Of a DNA stretch of 64,000 nt, positions 37,718 through 47,573 are shown one piece after another (position 1 is the first letter of the stretch; each line of letters begins with the position of its first letter). The stretch lies in NCBI GenBank assembly GCA_001839685.1, contig MLAK01000741.1, forward strand, positions 1 through 64,000. Reading direction: 5' to 3'. The position numbers were made by a program, and so were the translations under genes. This DNA is from Tritrichomonas foetus (lineage: Eukaryota > Parabasalia > Tritrichomonadida > Tritrichomonadidae). Under the pieces are notes generated by a model. That model was given only the letters and a program-made list of their open reading frames with translations. It made no database searches and was not told the DNA's origin.

Positions 37718-40186
37718 ATGCAAAAGACCAGATTTGGGATCGATGATGATTACCAAATCGCAGTAAACTCATTAAATGTTTCAGGTGTTTGGAAAAACGT
37801 CAACTCGCTAATCATTGCTTCATCCAATGGCATTCATCTCACAAATAACAAGCGAATCATTCAAACCTTACCAACGAAATTTTCAGTGTCGACAGAAATT
37901 TGGGAATACAATTTAATTGCCGGCTTTTCAGCCAACAGCGGCGAGCTTTTTATTTTATCGAAAACCGACTTAGCCCATCCCCTGCTTATGCATTTTCAAA
38001 CAGGCCAGAAAGATGTTCAACAACTTATTCATATCACAAATTCCCGATTGTTGGTCGCAATAGGTAATCCAACAAAAGCATGGAATTTGAACTTTTTCAA
38101 TTCAAGCATTTCTTTATCGTCTGTTGGCACAATCACAGAAAGTTTTGATGTGTTTACTTTTAATTCAATTTCTGAAAATATTTATTTCAAAAAAGGAACA
38201 TCAATTTTGATGTCAGATTTTCACTCACATATCAATCCTGCATTTGAATGTGATGAAGATACAATAAAAATTGAAATTTGCAATTCAACACAAACATTTA
38301 TTCTTTATCAAGTTGGTTGTATATATATAAAAGATCGTGAAGGGAAATTTTTAGGCTCAATTGAAACTCCAAGAATTGAATTTTCTTTTCTGAAATTTAT
38401 AAATCATGATTTTTTAATAGCAGCTGATAAAAATAATGATATTTATCTTTTTGACGTAAATGTAATGAAATTAATAACAACTTATCACTTTAATAAACGA
38501 ATTGATCAATTATTTTTGATTTCAAAAGGATTAGCTATTTCTTCTGGACCCAATTTATATGTTAAAAAATTAGTTCTACCATATCGTTTTTGGACAAAAT
38601 TAAGTACCAATCCAGTCTTAATTAAGAGATGTAATAAAAAGAAAATTGCTGCAAGAATCATGATTTTTACTAAAGATAACAATGTACTGATGTATTCACC
38701 AAAAACAAATGAAGTCATTTGTTCAACTAATACGAATGGATCTAATGCAGTTTTTTATGATCGTGGTCTATTTTTGGAATATTTAACTGATGGAAAGCTT
38801 AAATTTGTTGATACTAATATCAATACTGATCGTTTATTTGCATCAACATGGGGTGATGGAATGACTGTTTATGATACAAGTTCGGAAAATTGCTTGGCTG
38901 TGGCGAAAATTGATTTTAATGGAACAGCCATTGCTATTTGTGAATATCATGATCAATGGGCTTATTGTGTAGCTACTCCTGAAGGTGAATTGGTATTTTT
39001 CACAATGGTTGGATATTGCGAAATGGATCGTGTTTTTCTAGATAATAAAAGATGTATTGATCTTTTATATCATCATCGAACGCACTCAATTTATGCAGTT
39101 TATACAAATGAAATAAATCGATTTGATTTTAGAGCAAGAAGAATTGTTGAATCAATTGCTGTTGAATCAAATGAAGTAGCTAAAATTCACGGTGATTTCT
39201 TAATTGTTGGCTTTAGAAATGGAACTATTCAGCCTTTCATTATTCATGAATTTCAAACTTTTCCGATTGAAACTCCATCAAACAAAACTTTTCATTCAAA
39301 TTCGGTTACTGGGTTTTCATTTGCACCTAAATTTTTTGTGTCATCATCAAAAGATTGTACCATAAAATATTGGGATTATTCATTTAATTTATTATATGAA
39401 ATCTTACTTCCTTTTCCAATTTTAACATGTGAATTATTGAATGGCAAAAGGCACGTTTTAATTGGAATTGAAAAAGGTGTTTTATTTGTCAGTGGATATT
39501 ATGCGTTTGGTGATGAGGCTGATATTTATGAATCTTATATTGATTCATTTGATCTTTTGGATGATGATTTACGACCAAAGAATTTGATGATAAAATCACT
39601 CAATGATGAAAATCAAGATCATAATATTCAAGATGATATTAGTCAAAATGTAGAAATAAAAGAAATAATTGTTCAAAATCATTCTTCTTATTTGACTGAA
39701 GCAAAGAAAACTTTGGCTGATACAACACCAATTGAAAAGCCAAAACTTGTCAAACCACCTAAAACAGAAGGAAAGAAACCGGCAAGAAAAAAGAAACGGA
39801 AAAGCACTACTTCATCTTCTCTTAAACAAATTAAATCACCAAGAAAAGTTCAAGAAAAAGAAATTAAACCTCTTATTAAAAACACACCACCACCAATTCC
39901 TTCTTATAAGCCAAGCCCTCGCTATGTAAAGCCAATAGGATCATCCAGTTCTTTAACAAGAACTAAAGTAATTGAGCAGCCAAATAAAAGCTGGACAGAA
40001 GTGTTTCATCGAGTCCAAAATAATCAAAGGCCTGCTATTCAAGCACATATTTTTGATTTCAATGCAGATAATTATTTTGGTAATGATTCTGGATTGTCAA
40101 GTTCCCGAGGATTTAATCCTTCATATGCTCCAAAGAAAAAGAATACAACGCAAATCGTTAAAATCAAAAGAGTTACTAGATATTAA
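37718..40186 (+). CDS. Beta-propeller protein (WD40-like), smaller paralogue of 24838-29652
   Basis: Predicted 822 residues from the ATG at 37718. I prefer this start over the in-frame ATG at 37655 because MQKTRFGIDDDYQI lines up with the start of the paralogue (MRNLKFGLQAKYQI). Residues 1 to about 620 are the shared propeller region (KFFVSSSKDCTIKYWDY, LPFPILTCELLNGKRHVLIG, YDRGLFLEY). The C-terminal 200 residues are Lys/Pro/Ser-rich and basic (PARKKKRKSTTSS), without the long coiled coil of the larger gene. The upstream ATG would give a hydrophobic N terminus that could act as a leader, so the start matters for location. Function unknown; a scaffold is inferred. Confidence 0.78.
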   Translation: MQKTRFGIDDDYQIAVNSLNVSGVWKNVNSLIIASSNGIHLTNNKRIIQTLPTKFSVSTEIWEYNLIAGFSANSGELFILSKTDLAHPLLMHFQTGQKDVQQLIHITNSRLLVAIGNPTKAWNLNFFNSSISLSSVGTITESFDVFTFNSISENIYFKKGTSILMSDFHSHINPAFECDEDTIKIEICNSTQTFILYQVGCIYIKDREGKFLGSIETPRIEFSFLKFINHDFLIAADKNNDIYLFDVNVMKLITTYHFNKRIDQLFLISKGLAISSGPNLYVKKLVLPYRFWTKLSTNPVLIKRCNKKKIAARIMIFTKDNNVLMYSPKTNEVICSTNTNGSNAVFYDRGLFLEYLTDGKLKFVDTNINTDRLFASTWGDGMTVYDTSSENCLAVAKIDFNGTAIAICEYHDQWAYCVATPEGELVFFTMVGYCEMDRVFLDNKRCIDLLYHHRTHSIYAVYTNEINRFDFRARRIVESIAVESNEVAKIHGDFLIVGFRNGTIQPFIIHEFQTFPIETPSNKTFHSNSVTGFSFAPKFFVSSSKDCTIKYWDYSFNLLYEILLPFPILTCELLNGKRHVLIGIEKGVLFVSGYYAFGDEADIYESYIDSFDLLDDDLRPKNLMIKSLNDENQDHNIQDDISQNVEIKEIIVQNHSSYLTEAKKTLADTTPIEKPKLVKPPKTEGKKPARKKKRKSTTSSSLKQIKSPRKVQEKEIKPLIKNTPPPIPSYKPSPRYVKPIGSSSSLTRTKVIEQPNKSWTEVFHRVQNNQRPAIQAHIFDFNADNYFGNDSGLSSSRGFNPSYAPKKKNTTQIVKIKRVTRY

Positions 40187-40545
40187 TTATATTGTTGTTA
40201 ATAATAAATACTATATATATACGGAAATTCATTTGGCATTTTAAATTTTTTATTGGAAATCTTGGTTTATTGACCAAATCCCATAATTATATGTTTTATG
40301 ATTTTTGAGATGAAGTAATCTAAAATAATGTTATTGCATTAATTAATTCATGAAAAAAATAAGCATTATTAAAAAGCACTTCATTCCTGACTTCACCATC
40401 ATGTGAAAAATTGAAAAAAAGATGTGGCATTTTATTATTGAAATATTCCGTTCACCGAATTATTTATTGAAATTTTCTATATAATCAAAAATGAAAAGGT
40501 ATCTTATTATCATATCATCATCATTTCATTATTTCATCAGGAAAG
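40187..40545. other. Intergenic region upstream of ABC transporter
   Basis: 359 bp, AT-rich, with repeated TCAT motifs close to the next ATG (ATCATATCATCATCATTTC). No gene recognised. Confidence 0.45.
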
Positions 40546-42351
40546 ATGGATGGACAAGACTTCACAGTTTTTCGCCAAAATGGGTCAGATGATAGTGATG
40601 TCATTATTAAAGGAAATGAATTTGCACGAATTTTCAAATTCTATAAAAAGAAATTTGTTTTCATTTTATGTGTACTATTATCAGTTATTAGTGGTATGTT
40701 ACCACTTTTTATGACAGTTCTACTTGGAAATTCACTCGATACCATCTTAAATAAGCAAAATAATTTTGTGGAAGAATTCGGGAAATACTTGGTCAAATTT
40801 GCAGGTGTTTTAATTGGTATTATTGTAACAATGGGCCTAACATTTGGTTTAAGAGGATATGCTGACAATGATTTTGTGGAAGATTTGAGGAATTCCCTAT
40901 TTGAGCATTTAGTTAGACAAGACATAGAATTCTTTGATGAAACTTCAACTGGTGTGTTAATGTCAAGACTCTCAGAAGACATATCTTTGGTATTAAATGT
41001 TTATGTTGATAAAATGATCAATACAATCCAATATGTTGTTCAAATGGTTGCTGCATTTATATTATGTTTTACGGCTGATTGGAGAATATCTTTGATGTGT
41101 ATGTGCTTAATTCCTATTGCCCTGGCAATTTTACTCATTGGTGAGCACTATATCACTAAAGAATGGCACCATTTCAAAGATAATTCGACTAAGTTGAACT
41201 GTAAAACTGACGAAATTTTGACCAGTTTTCGAACAGTGAAATCATTCAATAATGAATTATTTGAATTATCAAAATATGAAAAAAATCTCTATAGTGTACA
41301 TAGAGTTGTTGTAAAAGCGAGTAGAATTCATGCAATCAAAAATTCTCTCCTTTACTTTTTTTCTTTAGCAGTAATATCTCCTTTATTATATTATGCTGGT
41401 TATATTATTCTGAAGAAACCAGAATATGGACTTAAACCAGGAGATACTCTTATTCTCTTCATGGTTTTTGGAATGTTAGGCTTATCTATGTGTCAAATAG
41501 TATCAATCTCAGATGATTTTAGAAAGGCAAAGATTGCCTCAGCAAAAATCTTGCAGATAATATATAATAAGCCAACAATAGAAAACCAGAAAAACCAAAG
41601 GAAAGGAAAGAAGATTTGTAATGTAAGAGGATTAATCGAATTCAAAAATGTATCATTTCGATACAAATCACATCAAAATGAATATGCTGTTAAGAATTTG
41701 TCATTTACGGTAAATCCGGGTGAAACGGTCGCTTTTGTTGGAGAAAGTGGATGTGGGAAAACCACTACAATTCAATTACTCCAAAGATTTTATGATATTG
41801 ATAGTGGTGAAATATTAATTGATGGAGTTGATATTCGTACTATGTCTCCTGAGTCTTTAAGATCTCATATTTCTGTAGTTGCTCAAATCCCAACTGTTTT
41901 TTCAATGTCAGTCGCAGATAATATAGGTTTTGCAAAGCCAGATTCATCTCGAGATAGAATTCGAAACGCAGCTTCAATCGGGAATTCACATGATTTTATA
42001 ATGGAACTGGATGAAAACTATCAAACTATTATTAAACAATTTTCTTTAAGTGGAGGACAAAAGCAAAGAATTTGTATTTCTCGAGCAATAATGAAGAATT
42101 CTCCAATTCTTTTACTTGATGAAGCTACAGCTGCACTTGATAGTGAAAGTGAACGATATGTTCAAGAATCTATTGAGCATTGTAGAGAAGGAAAAACTAC
42201 AATAATCGTAGCACATCGTTTATCAACTGTAATTAATGCAGACCGAATAATGGTGTTCAAAAATGGCCAAATAATTGAAGAAGGTAGCCATGAGCAATTA
42301 TTAGAAAAGCAAGGCTATTATTATGAGCTAATTCATTTCCAACTTCAATAA
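40546..42351 (+). CDS. ABCB-type half ABC transporter
   Basis: A 601-residue half-transporter in TMD-NBD order. The N-terminal membrane domain (about 25-340) contains several hydrophobic helices, for example FVFILCVLLSVISGMLPLFMTVLL, and the DIEFFD...STG.LMSRLSED coupling region typical of type I exporters. The nucleotide-binding domain (about 360-600) has Walker A GESGCGKTT from G399, the signature LSGGQKQR from L501, Walker B ILLLDE with D525 and E526, and the H-loop IIVAHRLST. It must dimerise to work. The MDR/TAP/ABCB group is indicated by overall layout; the substrate could be lipid, peptide or drug and cannot be told. No organelle-targeting leader is evident. Confidence 0.94.
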   Translation: MDGQDFTVFRQNGSDDSDVIIKGNEFARIFKFYKKKFVFILCVLLSVISGMLPLFMTVLLGNSLDTILNKQNNFVEEFGKYLVKFAGVLIGIIVTMGLTFGLRGYADNDFVEDLRNSLFEHLVRQDIEFFDETSTGVLMSRLSEDISLVLNVYVDKMINTIQYVVQMVAAFILCFTADWRISLMCMCLIPIALAILLIGEHYITKEWHHFKDNSTKLNCKTDEILTSFRTVKSFNNELFELSKYEKNLYSVHRVVVKASRIHAIKNSLLYFFSLAVISPLLYYAGYIILKKPEYGLKPGDTLILFMVFGMLGLSMCQIVSISDDFRKAKIASAKILQIIYNKPTIENQKNQRKGKKICNVRGLIEFKNVSFRYKSHQNEYAVKNLSFTVNPGETVAFVGESGCGKTTTIQLLQRFYDIDSGEILIDGVDIRTMSPESLRSHISVVAQIPTVFSMSVADNIGFAKPDSSRDRIRNAASIGNSHDFIMELDENYQTIIKQFSLSGGQKQRICISRAIMKNSPILLLDEATAALDSESERYVQESIEHCREGKTTIIVAHRLSTVINADRIMVFKNGQIIEEGSHEQLLEKQGYYYELIHFQLQ

Positions 42352-42736
42352 GTGAATAAAGTATAGAAGTTACTTTTACTATATCTTTTTTTTTTTTTGT
42401 GGAAACATAAATAATGATTAAATTCTGATGTTTTCTGAATATAAAAACATAAAACAACTATACAAAAGTTTTCATGATTCTGTAATTTTATGTAAAATTC
42501 TCAGCGAATGAAATATGTTCATTTTTTGTGTCTATATCTTGATAAATTGCTATTTGTGAATGACTTCCGTTCAGAAACTATGAACAAAAGGGAGAAGATT
42601 AGTCAATTTATCCATTAGCCAAACCAGGATATTTAATGTGAATCATATCTAATTGAATACAGGTTGTGAGTCACAACTGGTGATGTAAATGACATGAATT
42701 GCATTATATTAAGTCTCTGAAAAAGTGAAATATTCA
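42352..42736. other. Intergenic region between ABC transporter and mariner-type element
   Basis: 385 bp, AT-rich with a T run near 42388; nothing recognised. Confidence 0.5.
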
Positions 42737-42738
42737 TA

Positions 42739-43926
42739 CAGTCGGTCCATAAAATGTTTCTTGTTTGTCCATCTATTAATATGAATTATTTGAGTAGGTT
42801 ACATCATTTCCATTTTTAATTTAAAGGTAGTCCAAGACATTTTAAAAATTGTCTATGAATGAAAATTTTAGTCCATTGAATATTTAACAATGTCCATAAA
42901 TTACTTTTTTTGTCCAAGACATTTTCCAAAATGTCCAAAAATAACTTTATTTGTCCAATATACTTTCTAAAACGTCCAGAAATAAAAATTTTTGTCTNTT
43001 GCACATTGAAAAATGTCCACTTATAAAAATATTTGTCCATCACAAAAGTTGCTATATCCAGAAAATAAAAGACCTTTTTTCTAGGGTTTTTGAAAAATCC
43101 TGAAATTAAATGATAAGTATCCATTATTAGAGAATTGATGTCCAATATCTCATTATCCTTTGAAAATTTAAGATGAAATTATGGTTAAATTTTCCTGATA
43201 ATAAAACCGATTTGTCCAATTATCAAAAAAAGTGGTAAAAAAGTAGTCCATTTATTAAAAATATATGTCCATTTCAAAATAGCATTTTCCATAGTTGCTT
43301 AACATTTTGTCCAATTATTAAAAAATTTATTCCTAAAATAATTATAATATCAAAAGACAACATGCAAATAATATTCATTTCGGGAAAAGTTCCAGTTAAG
43401 ATATTGTCTTAAAACTGGTCTTATCTGTATACTTTTTCATCAAACCGCCATTCTTTTGCTGAATTCATCAACTTCATTGGTATATCTTCCTTTTTTATCT
43501 TCTATATAACAATGAAATATTTCTTACAAAAAAAAGGAATGCAATCACAAAACCAAAACCTAGATTGTGAGAATTTGGAGGTTGGCACTTCATTAAAATC
43601 GCAATTAATGAATATTTATTAAATGGAAAAAAAATAATTATATTTTGTACATTTTACTATTTATTTATGGACAAATGTTACTTTTTGAATTTAAAAGTGG
43701 ACATTTGAAATCATTTATGGACAAGAGTAAATTTGAACTGGTCATGAACCAATTTATTATGGACAAAAACTAAGTGAACTGGACATGAATCTAACTATTA
43801 TGGACAAAATCAAAAGTGAATAGAACATAAAGAAATATTTCTGGACTTATATAAATTAAATAATGGACATTTACTCATATTCTATTTTAAAAATGGACAA
43901 AGAGGAAAGGATATTTGGACCGACTG
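42739..43926. mobile_element. Non-autonomous Tc1/mariner-type transposon with inverted subterminal motif arrays
   Basis: A 1188-bp element flanked on both sides by TA (42737-42738 and 43927-43928), the target duplication of Tc1/mariner transposons. The ends are inverted repeats starting CAGTCGGTCCA, with similarity continuing over about 34 bp to TTTGTCCAT. Inside, the left arm (to about 43320) holds roughly fourteen GTCCA motifs, mostly as TTTGTCCA, in one orientation. The right arm (from about 43665) holds about nine in the opposite orientation as TGGACA. Only the middle 300 bp lacks the motif. There is no transposase frame. One ambiguous base sits at 42998. The motifs may be transposase binding sites (inferred). 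Confidence 0.8.
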
Positions 43927-43928
43927 TA

Positions 43929-44444
43929 ATACGAAGTTGTCAAGAGAAATATTCATCTAATCAAGTCTATCTTTGACATATGAGCTCATTTCAAATGATG
44001 TAAAGCTAGATATTGAGCGAATTATATTGGTAGAATTTTGAGAAATTAAACAAGTCGGTAAATGATAAGAAGATACAGGCCAACAAAAAAATATTTTAAT
44101 TGGTTTTGATATCATTAATTCGCTAACTTCCTTACCTATTCATTCAGAGCATTCAGAAGAGAAGCTAGCGAAATGTTGCTCTTCTGTTGATTTATGAATT
44201 GTTTTGCAACGTTTAAATTGGACTCAAAAAGTTATTAACGTTAACTGAACATATAAATATAGAAAACCAACCAACTAATGCCAATTCAATTGAATGCAAG
44301 TGGCATTATTTTCTGAGTGAATATTTTTAAGTTAGAATGTCCATTTAAATTTAGAAAAAGTAAGTTACAAAATTTTCGGAATTCTATTAAATGAAGTTGT
44401 TTGAAAAAGTTTGTCATCTACTTTTTGAATAGAAAATTACAGAA
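43929..44444. other. Intergenic region after the transposon
   Basis: 516 bp, AT-rich, upstream of the orphan gene at 44445; nothing else recognised. Confidence 0.5.
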
Positions 44445-45203
44445 ATGATTAAAATCGACGAAATGGCAACAAACATTGGACTATCGATTCCCATTGATAG
44501 TGATAATAGGAATAAACGTGCTACAGCATTTACAATTTTCGATAACAACATTTCATTTGGAAATTTATTTTTCCAAAATTTTTATGAAGATTTAATCGTT
44601 AGAATAGAAAATGATAACGATCAGGCTTATAAAAATAATGCATCAATGAAAAATTTTTTCATGTTTTGTGATACTATTGAAGCAAACAAATTGAGAAGAT
44701 GTAATACAAATATTGCTGAAGAGAAAAGAATGGAATACACTCGAAAAGAGATGATTTTAAATTACAGAGATTGTGATGCAATAAGTTTTAATTCAAGTGA
44801 TGATTCATTAAAGGCCAGATCAAATATATTAAAATCTAAAAAATCATTTGCATTCATGTATGAATCAGATGAAGTGTGGAGGCTTTCACAGTCATTAAAG
44901 ATTTTTTGCAACCATACAGATGGAACAGAAATTGCACGGTTTGAAATTGTTTTATTATTATTAAATTTGAATGGAGACTACATCTGTAATCTTACACCAG
45001 CTATTCAATTCAATGACGAATTTTCTATTACTTTTGAATGTGAAACACTTATAGTTAAAATTAAAGCTTTAAACATCAAAAATTTCAACATTTATTTTTT
45101 CCGAAAAGGAAATGAAAAAGTGCCGCCACCCCTCGAAGAAAACCATGCTAAAGATGAAGAAGAGGACAGTATAGTTTCGGATAAAAAATGTAATATTTGT
45201 TAG
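44445..45203 (+). CDS. Hypothetical protein with possible C-terminal prenylation motif
   Basis: A 252-residue protein of unknown family from the ATG at 44445. The N-terminal half is polar and predicted mixed. Around 150-230 there is a beta-rich stretch (IARFEIVLLLLNLNGDYICNLTP, FSITFECETLIVKIKAL) that could be a small beta-sandwich domain. The tail is acidic (about 228-245) and ends DKKCNIC. CNIC fits a CaaX pattern, with two Lys just upstream, so membrane anchoring by a lipid is possible. No GTPase motifs are present, so it is not a Ras relative. Codon use is like that of its neighbours. It lies between a transposon and a minisatellite. Confidence 0.6.
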   Translation: MIKIDEMATNIGLSIPIDSDNRNKRATAFTIFDNNISFGNLFFQNFYEDLIVRIENDNDQAYKNNASMKNFFMFCDTIEANKLRRCNTNIAEEKRMEYTRKEMILNYRDCDAISFNSSDDSLKARSNILKSKKSFAFMYESDEVWRLSQSLKIFCNHTDGTEIARFEIVLLLLNLNGDYICNLTPAIQFNDEFSITFECETLIVKIKALNIKNFNIYFFRKGNEKVPPPLEENHAKDEEEDSIVSDKKCNIC

Positions 45204-45308
45204 ATATACTTTCTTATAAATTACTCGTTTATTTCGATTTTCTTGATATTTTTTACCCCTCCATTTTTTATATTTCAATCGATCTTTTACTAAAAGATTC
45301 CATCTAAA

Positions 45309-45595
45309 GATTATAATGTTACTTATAGATTATAATGTTACTCATAGATTATAATGTTACTTATAGATTATAATGTTACTTNNNNNNNNNNNNNNNNNNN
45401 NNNNNNNNNNNNNNNNNNNNNNNNNNNNNNNNNNNNNNNNNNNNNNNNNNNNNNNNNNNNNNNNNNNNNNNNNNNNNNNNNNNNNNNNNNNNNNNNNNNN
45501 NNNNNNNNNNNNNNNNNNNATAGATTATAATGTTACTTATAGATTATAATGTTACTCATAGATTATAATGTTACTTATAGATTATAATGTTACTT
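45309..45595. repeat. 19-bp minisatellite containing an assembly gap
   Basis: Tandem copies of AGATTATAATGTTACTTAT, alternating with a version ending CTCAT, so a 38-bp higher-order unit is visible. About four copies lie on each side of a gap of 138 N (45382-45519). The real copy number is unknown. The repeat lies in the convergent region between the orphan gene and a coiled-coil gene. Confidence 0.95.
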
Positions 45596-45743
45596 CAGAT
45601 AAGAAACACCTGTAAAAAAAGATAAATGAATGAATATCATGATTAAATAAGAAATTCTATATCTTTACATAATAAACAACAAAATATTATTCGCAAATAC
45701 AAAACAAATTCAAAACTCAAATTGCGTGAGACAAAATTGACAG

Positions 45744-47267
45744 CTATGCCTCTGGTAGAGGTGGAAGTGGTTTTCGATTTGTAGATAAGTTGCTTGCTGC
45801 TGATCTTGATCTGAATTTCGCATATCTTGTTTCATTTGATCTTGCAATTAACTCGTCAACTCTTTGTTCGTCCACACATCTTAAATTCAAATCGCTCATT
45901 TTGATTCCTTTGTCTTCACATTTTAATTTCACCTCTGCATCGATTGCTGCGATTCTTCCATTTGCAGCATCGATTTCGAATTTTCGACTCTGTCTGATTT
46001 CTCTTTCCCTTAAGTTAAAACCATCCATCAAGCATTGAATTTGCAAACGATGTTTTCTCAAAATCTTATTTCTTTTTCTTTTATAATATTTTTTCATTTT
46101 CTTTAAATCACCTTTAATTTGAGATAATTCTATTTTATCTGCTTTTTCTTTAATTTTTTGAGCTGCATCAAAATCGCGTTGCATAGCTAAAGATCTTTGC
46201 TTCACTCGTAATTCCAAATAATCATTCGTTTCATGGCGAAACTCTTTAGTGAGTTCTGTAGGAACTTCATTATCAAACTGTTGAATTTCTTGAGTGTGTT
46301 GAAATTCTAATTCTTTTAATTTCATATCGAAGTTCATTTTATTTTCATCAAGTTGAACTTCAATGTCATTATTTAAGGAATTAACATAAGCAAGAAGTTC
46401 ATTTTTCTTTGAAATGATTCCTTCAAGGTTTTCTTTCAATTGATTTATGCTCTTCTGTCTTCCCAAATACATTTCCATGTAGTCGAATGCTGCTGCGGCT
46501 CTTTTTGCTTCCATGTAATCAGTTTGATCGATTAGCTCAAGTTCAAGTTGTTTTAATTGATTAGCGGCGATTTTTAATTCTTCATGTGGAATTTCTTCAT
46601 TCCGCTTTAAATTCCTTCCATCGAGAATTGATTGGGCCAATTCGCCCAGCTCGACAGGCGCCTTTGGATGATATGACTTTGGATCTAGTGCAGCACGTGG
46701 CGGTTTTGCCACAATTTCTTCAACTTTATAGACTCCGAATTTTTTCTTCACATATGGATTATTTAAAATTGACTCCGGAATTGATCTTTGAATCGATAAT
46801 GAAGAAATAGTCTTTGTCCGTTTGTTAATGTTCGTTGTTGTCGGCTTAGTAATTGCTTTTTGCCTTTTTTTTATAATCGGCATCAAATTATTGGCTGGCT
46901 GACTTGGCGGTGCAGTTCTTAAAACTCGTTCTTCCGTTTTACTTTCTGTTTTTAGTAATTCGTCAACAAATTCGGCTTGTTTGTTTGAAAGCTCATCTGA
47001 ATTCATATTTGGTTCAATATTTTCGTGAAAATCTTCATCTTTGGGTGGTTCGGTGACATTTGAATTGGGATTTGTTTCTTTATTTTTGAGATTTTCGACT
47101 TCATCGCTGTTTTTTTCCTGTCCGGAATTGATTTTATCGGAAATTTCTGTGTCGTTTGCTGTTTCTTTTTGTTCCAGCGAAATAATTTGAGATTTTTGTT
47201 GCTGATCGACTACCTTAACTTCCTGGACTTCAGTAGGGAAGACAGCAACGTCATCAACAACTTCCAT
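45744..47267 (-). CDS. Coiled-coil protein, function unknown
   Basis: Predicted 507 residues from the ATG at 47267 (the open frame runs 42 bp further to a TTG). Residues 1-150 are acidic and disordered, rich in Glu, Asn and Thr. Residues about 150-200 are basic. A conserved-looking block AALDPKSYHPKAPVELGELAQSI... comes at about 195-215. Residues about 225-470 form a long helical coiled coil rich in Glu, Lys, Gln and Leu, with LAMQRDFDAAQKIKEKAD resembling a UVR-like helix pair. The C-terminal region EREIRQSRKFEIDAANGRIAA recalls a repeated protein family in trichomonads. It is probably structural or cytoskeletal; no catalytic motif seen. Confidence 0.7.
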   Translation of the reverse strand: MEVVDDVAVFPTEVQEVKVVDQQQKSQIISLEQKETANDTEISDKINSGQEKNSDEVENLKNKETNPNSNVTEPPKDEDFHENIEPNMNSDELSNKQAEFVDELLKTESKTEERVLRTAPPSQPANNLMPIIKKRQKAITKPTTTNINKRTKTISSLSIQRSIPESILNNPYVKKKFGVYKVEEIVAKPPRAALDPKSYHPKAPVELGELAQSILDGRNLKRNEEIPHEELKIAANQLKQLELELIDQTDYMEAKRAAAAFDYMEMYLGRQKSINQLKENLEGIISKKNELLAYVNSLNNDIEVQLDENKMNFDMKLKELEFQHTQEIQQFDNEVPTELTKEFRHETNDYLELRVKQRSLAMQRDFDAAQKIKEKADKIELSQIKGDLKKMKKYYKRKRNKILRKHRLQIQCLMDGFNLREREIRQSRKFEIDAANGRIAAIDAEVKLKCEDKGIKMSDLNLRCVDEQRVDELIARSNETRYAKFRSRSAASNLSTNRKPLPPLPEA

Positions 47268-47573
47268 TCTGGAAATAACGTGTTTTTTTCTATTAGAAAT
47301 GATTATCAAATGAAAAAGTTAATTGGCTTTTGAATAGTTTATTTCCGTGTTCTTGAAAAGCATCTCATCATCAACACTATGAGATGTATTACTGTAACAT
47401 GATGATATGCATTACTGTAACACTATGATATGCATTACTGTTACATGATGATATGTTTCTAATAAAATTGATAAAGTTTATAACTTTTCATGAAAAACAA
47501 AAACAAAGTTAGCATTGTGATCTAATCTATCTATTTAGTAATAACAATTAATTTTCAATTCTTGTTGATTGGC
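47268..47573. other. Intergenic region with 23-bp tandem repeat
   Basis: 306 bp between two same-strand genes. At 47373-47455 there are three and a half copies of a 23-bp unit close to AACATGATGATATGCATTACTGT. No gene recognised. Confidence 0.6.

Noticed and set aside
42816..43145. Minus-strand frame of about 110 codons inside the mariner-type element
   Set aside because: It is produced by the repeated GTCCA motif units, contains an ambiguous base and has no transposase features.
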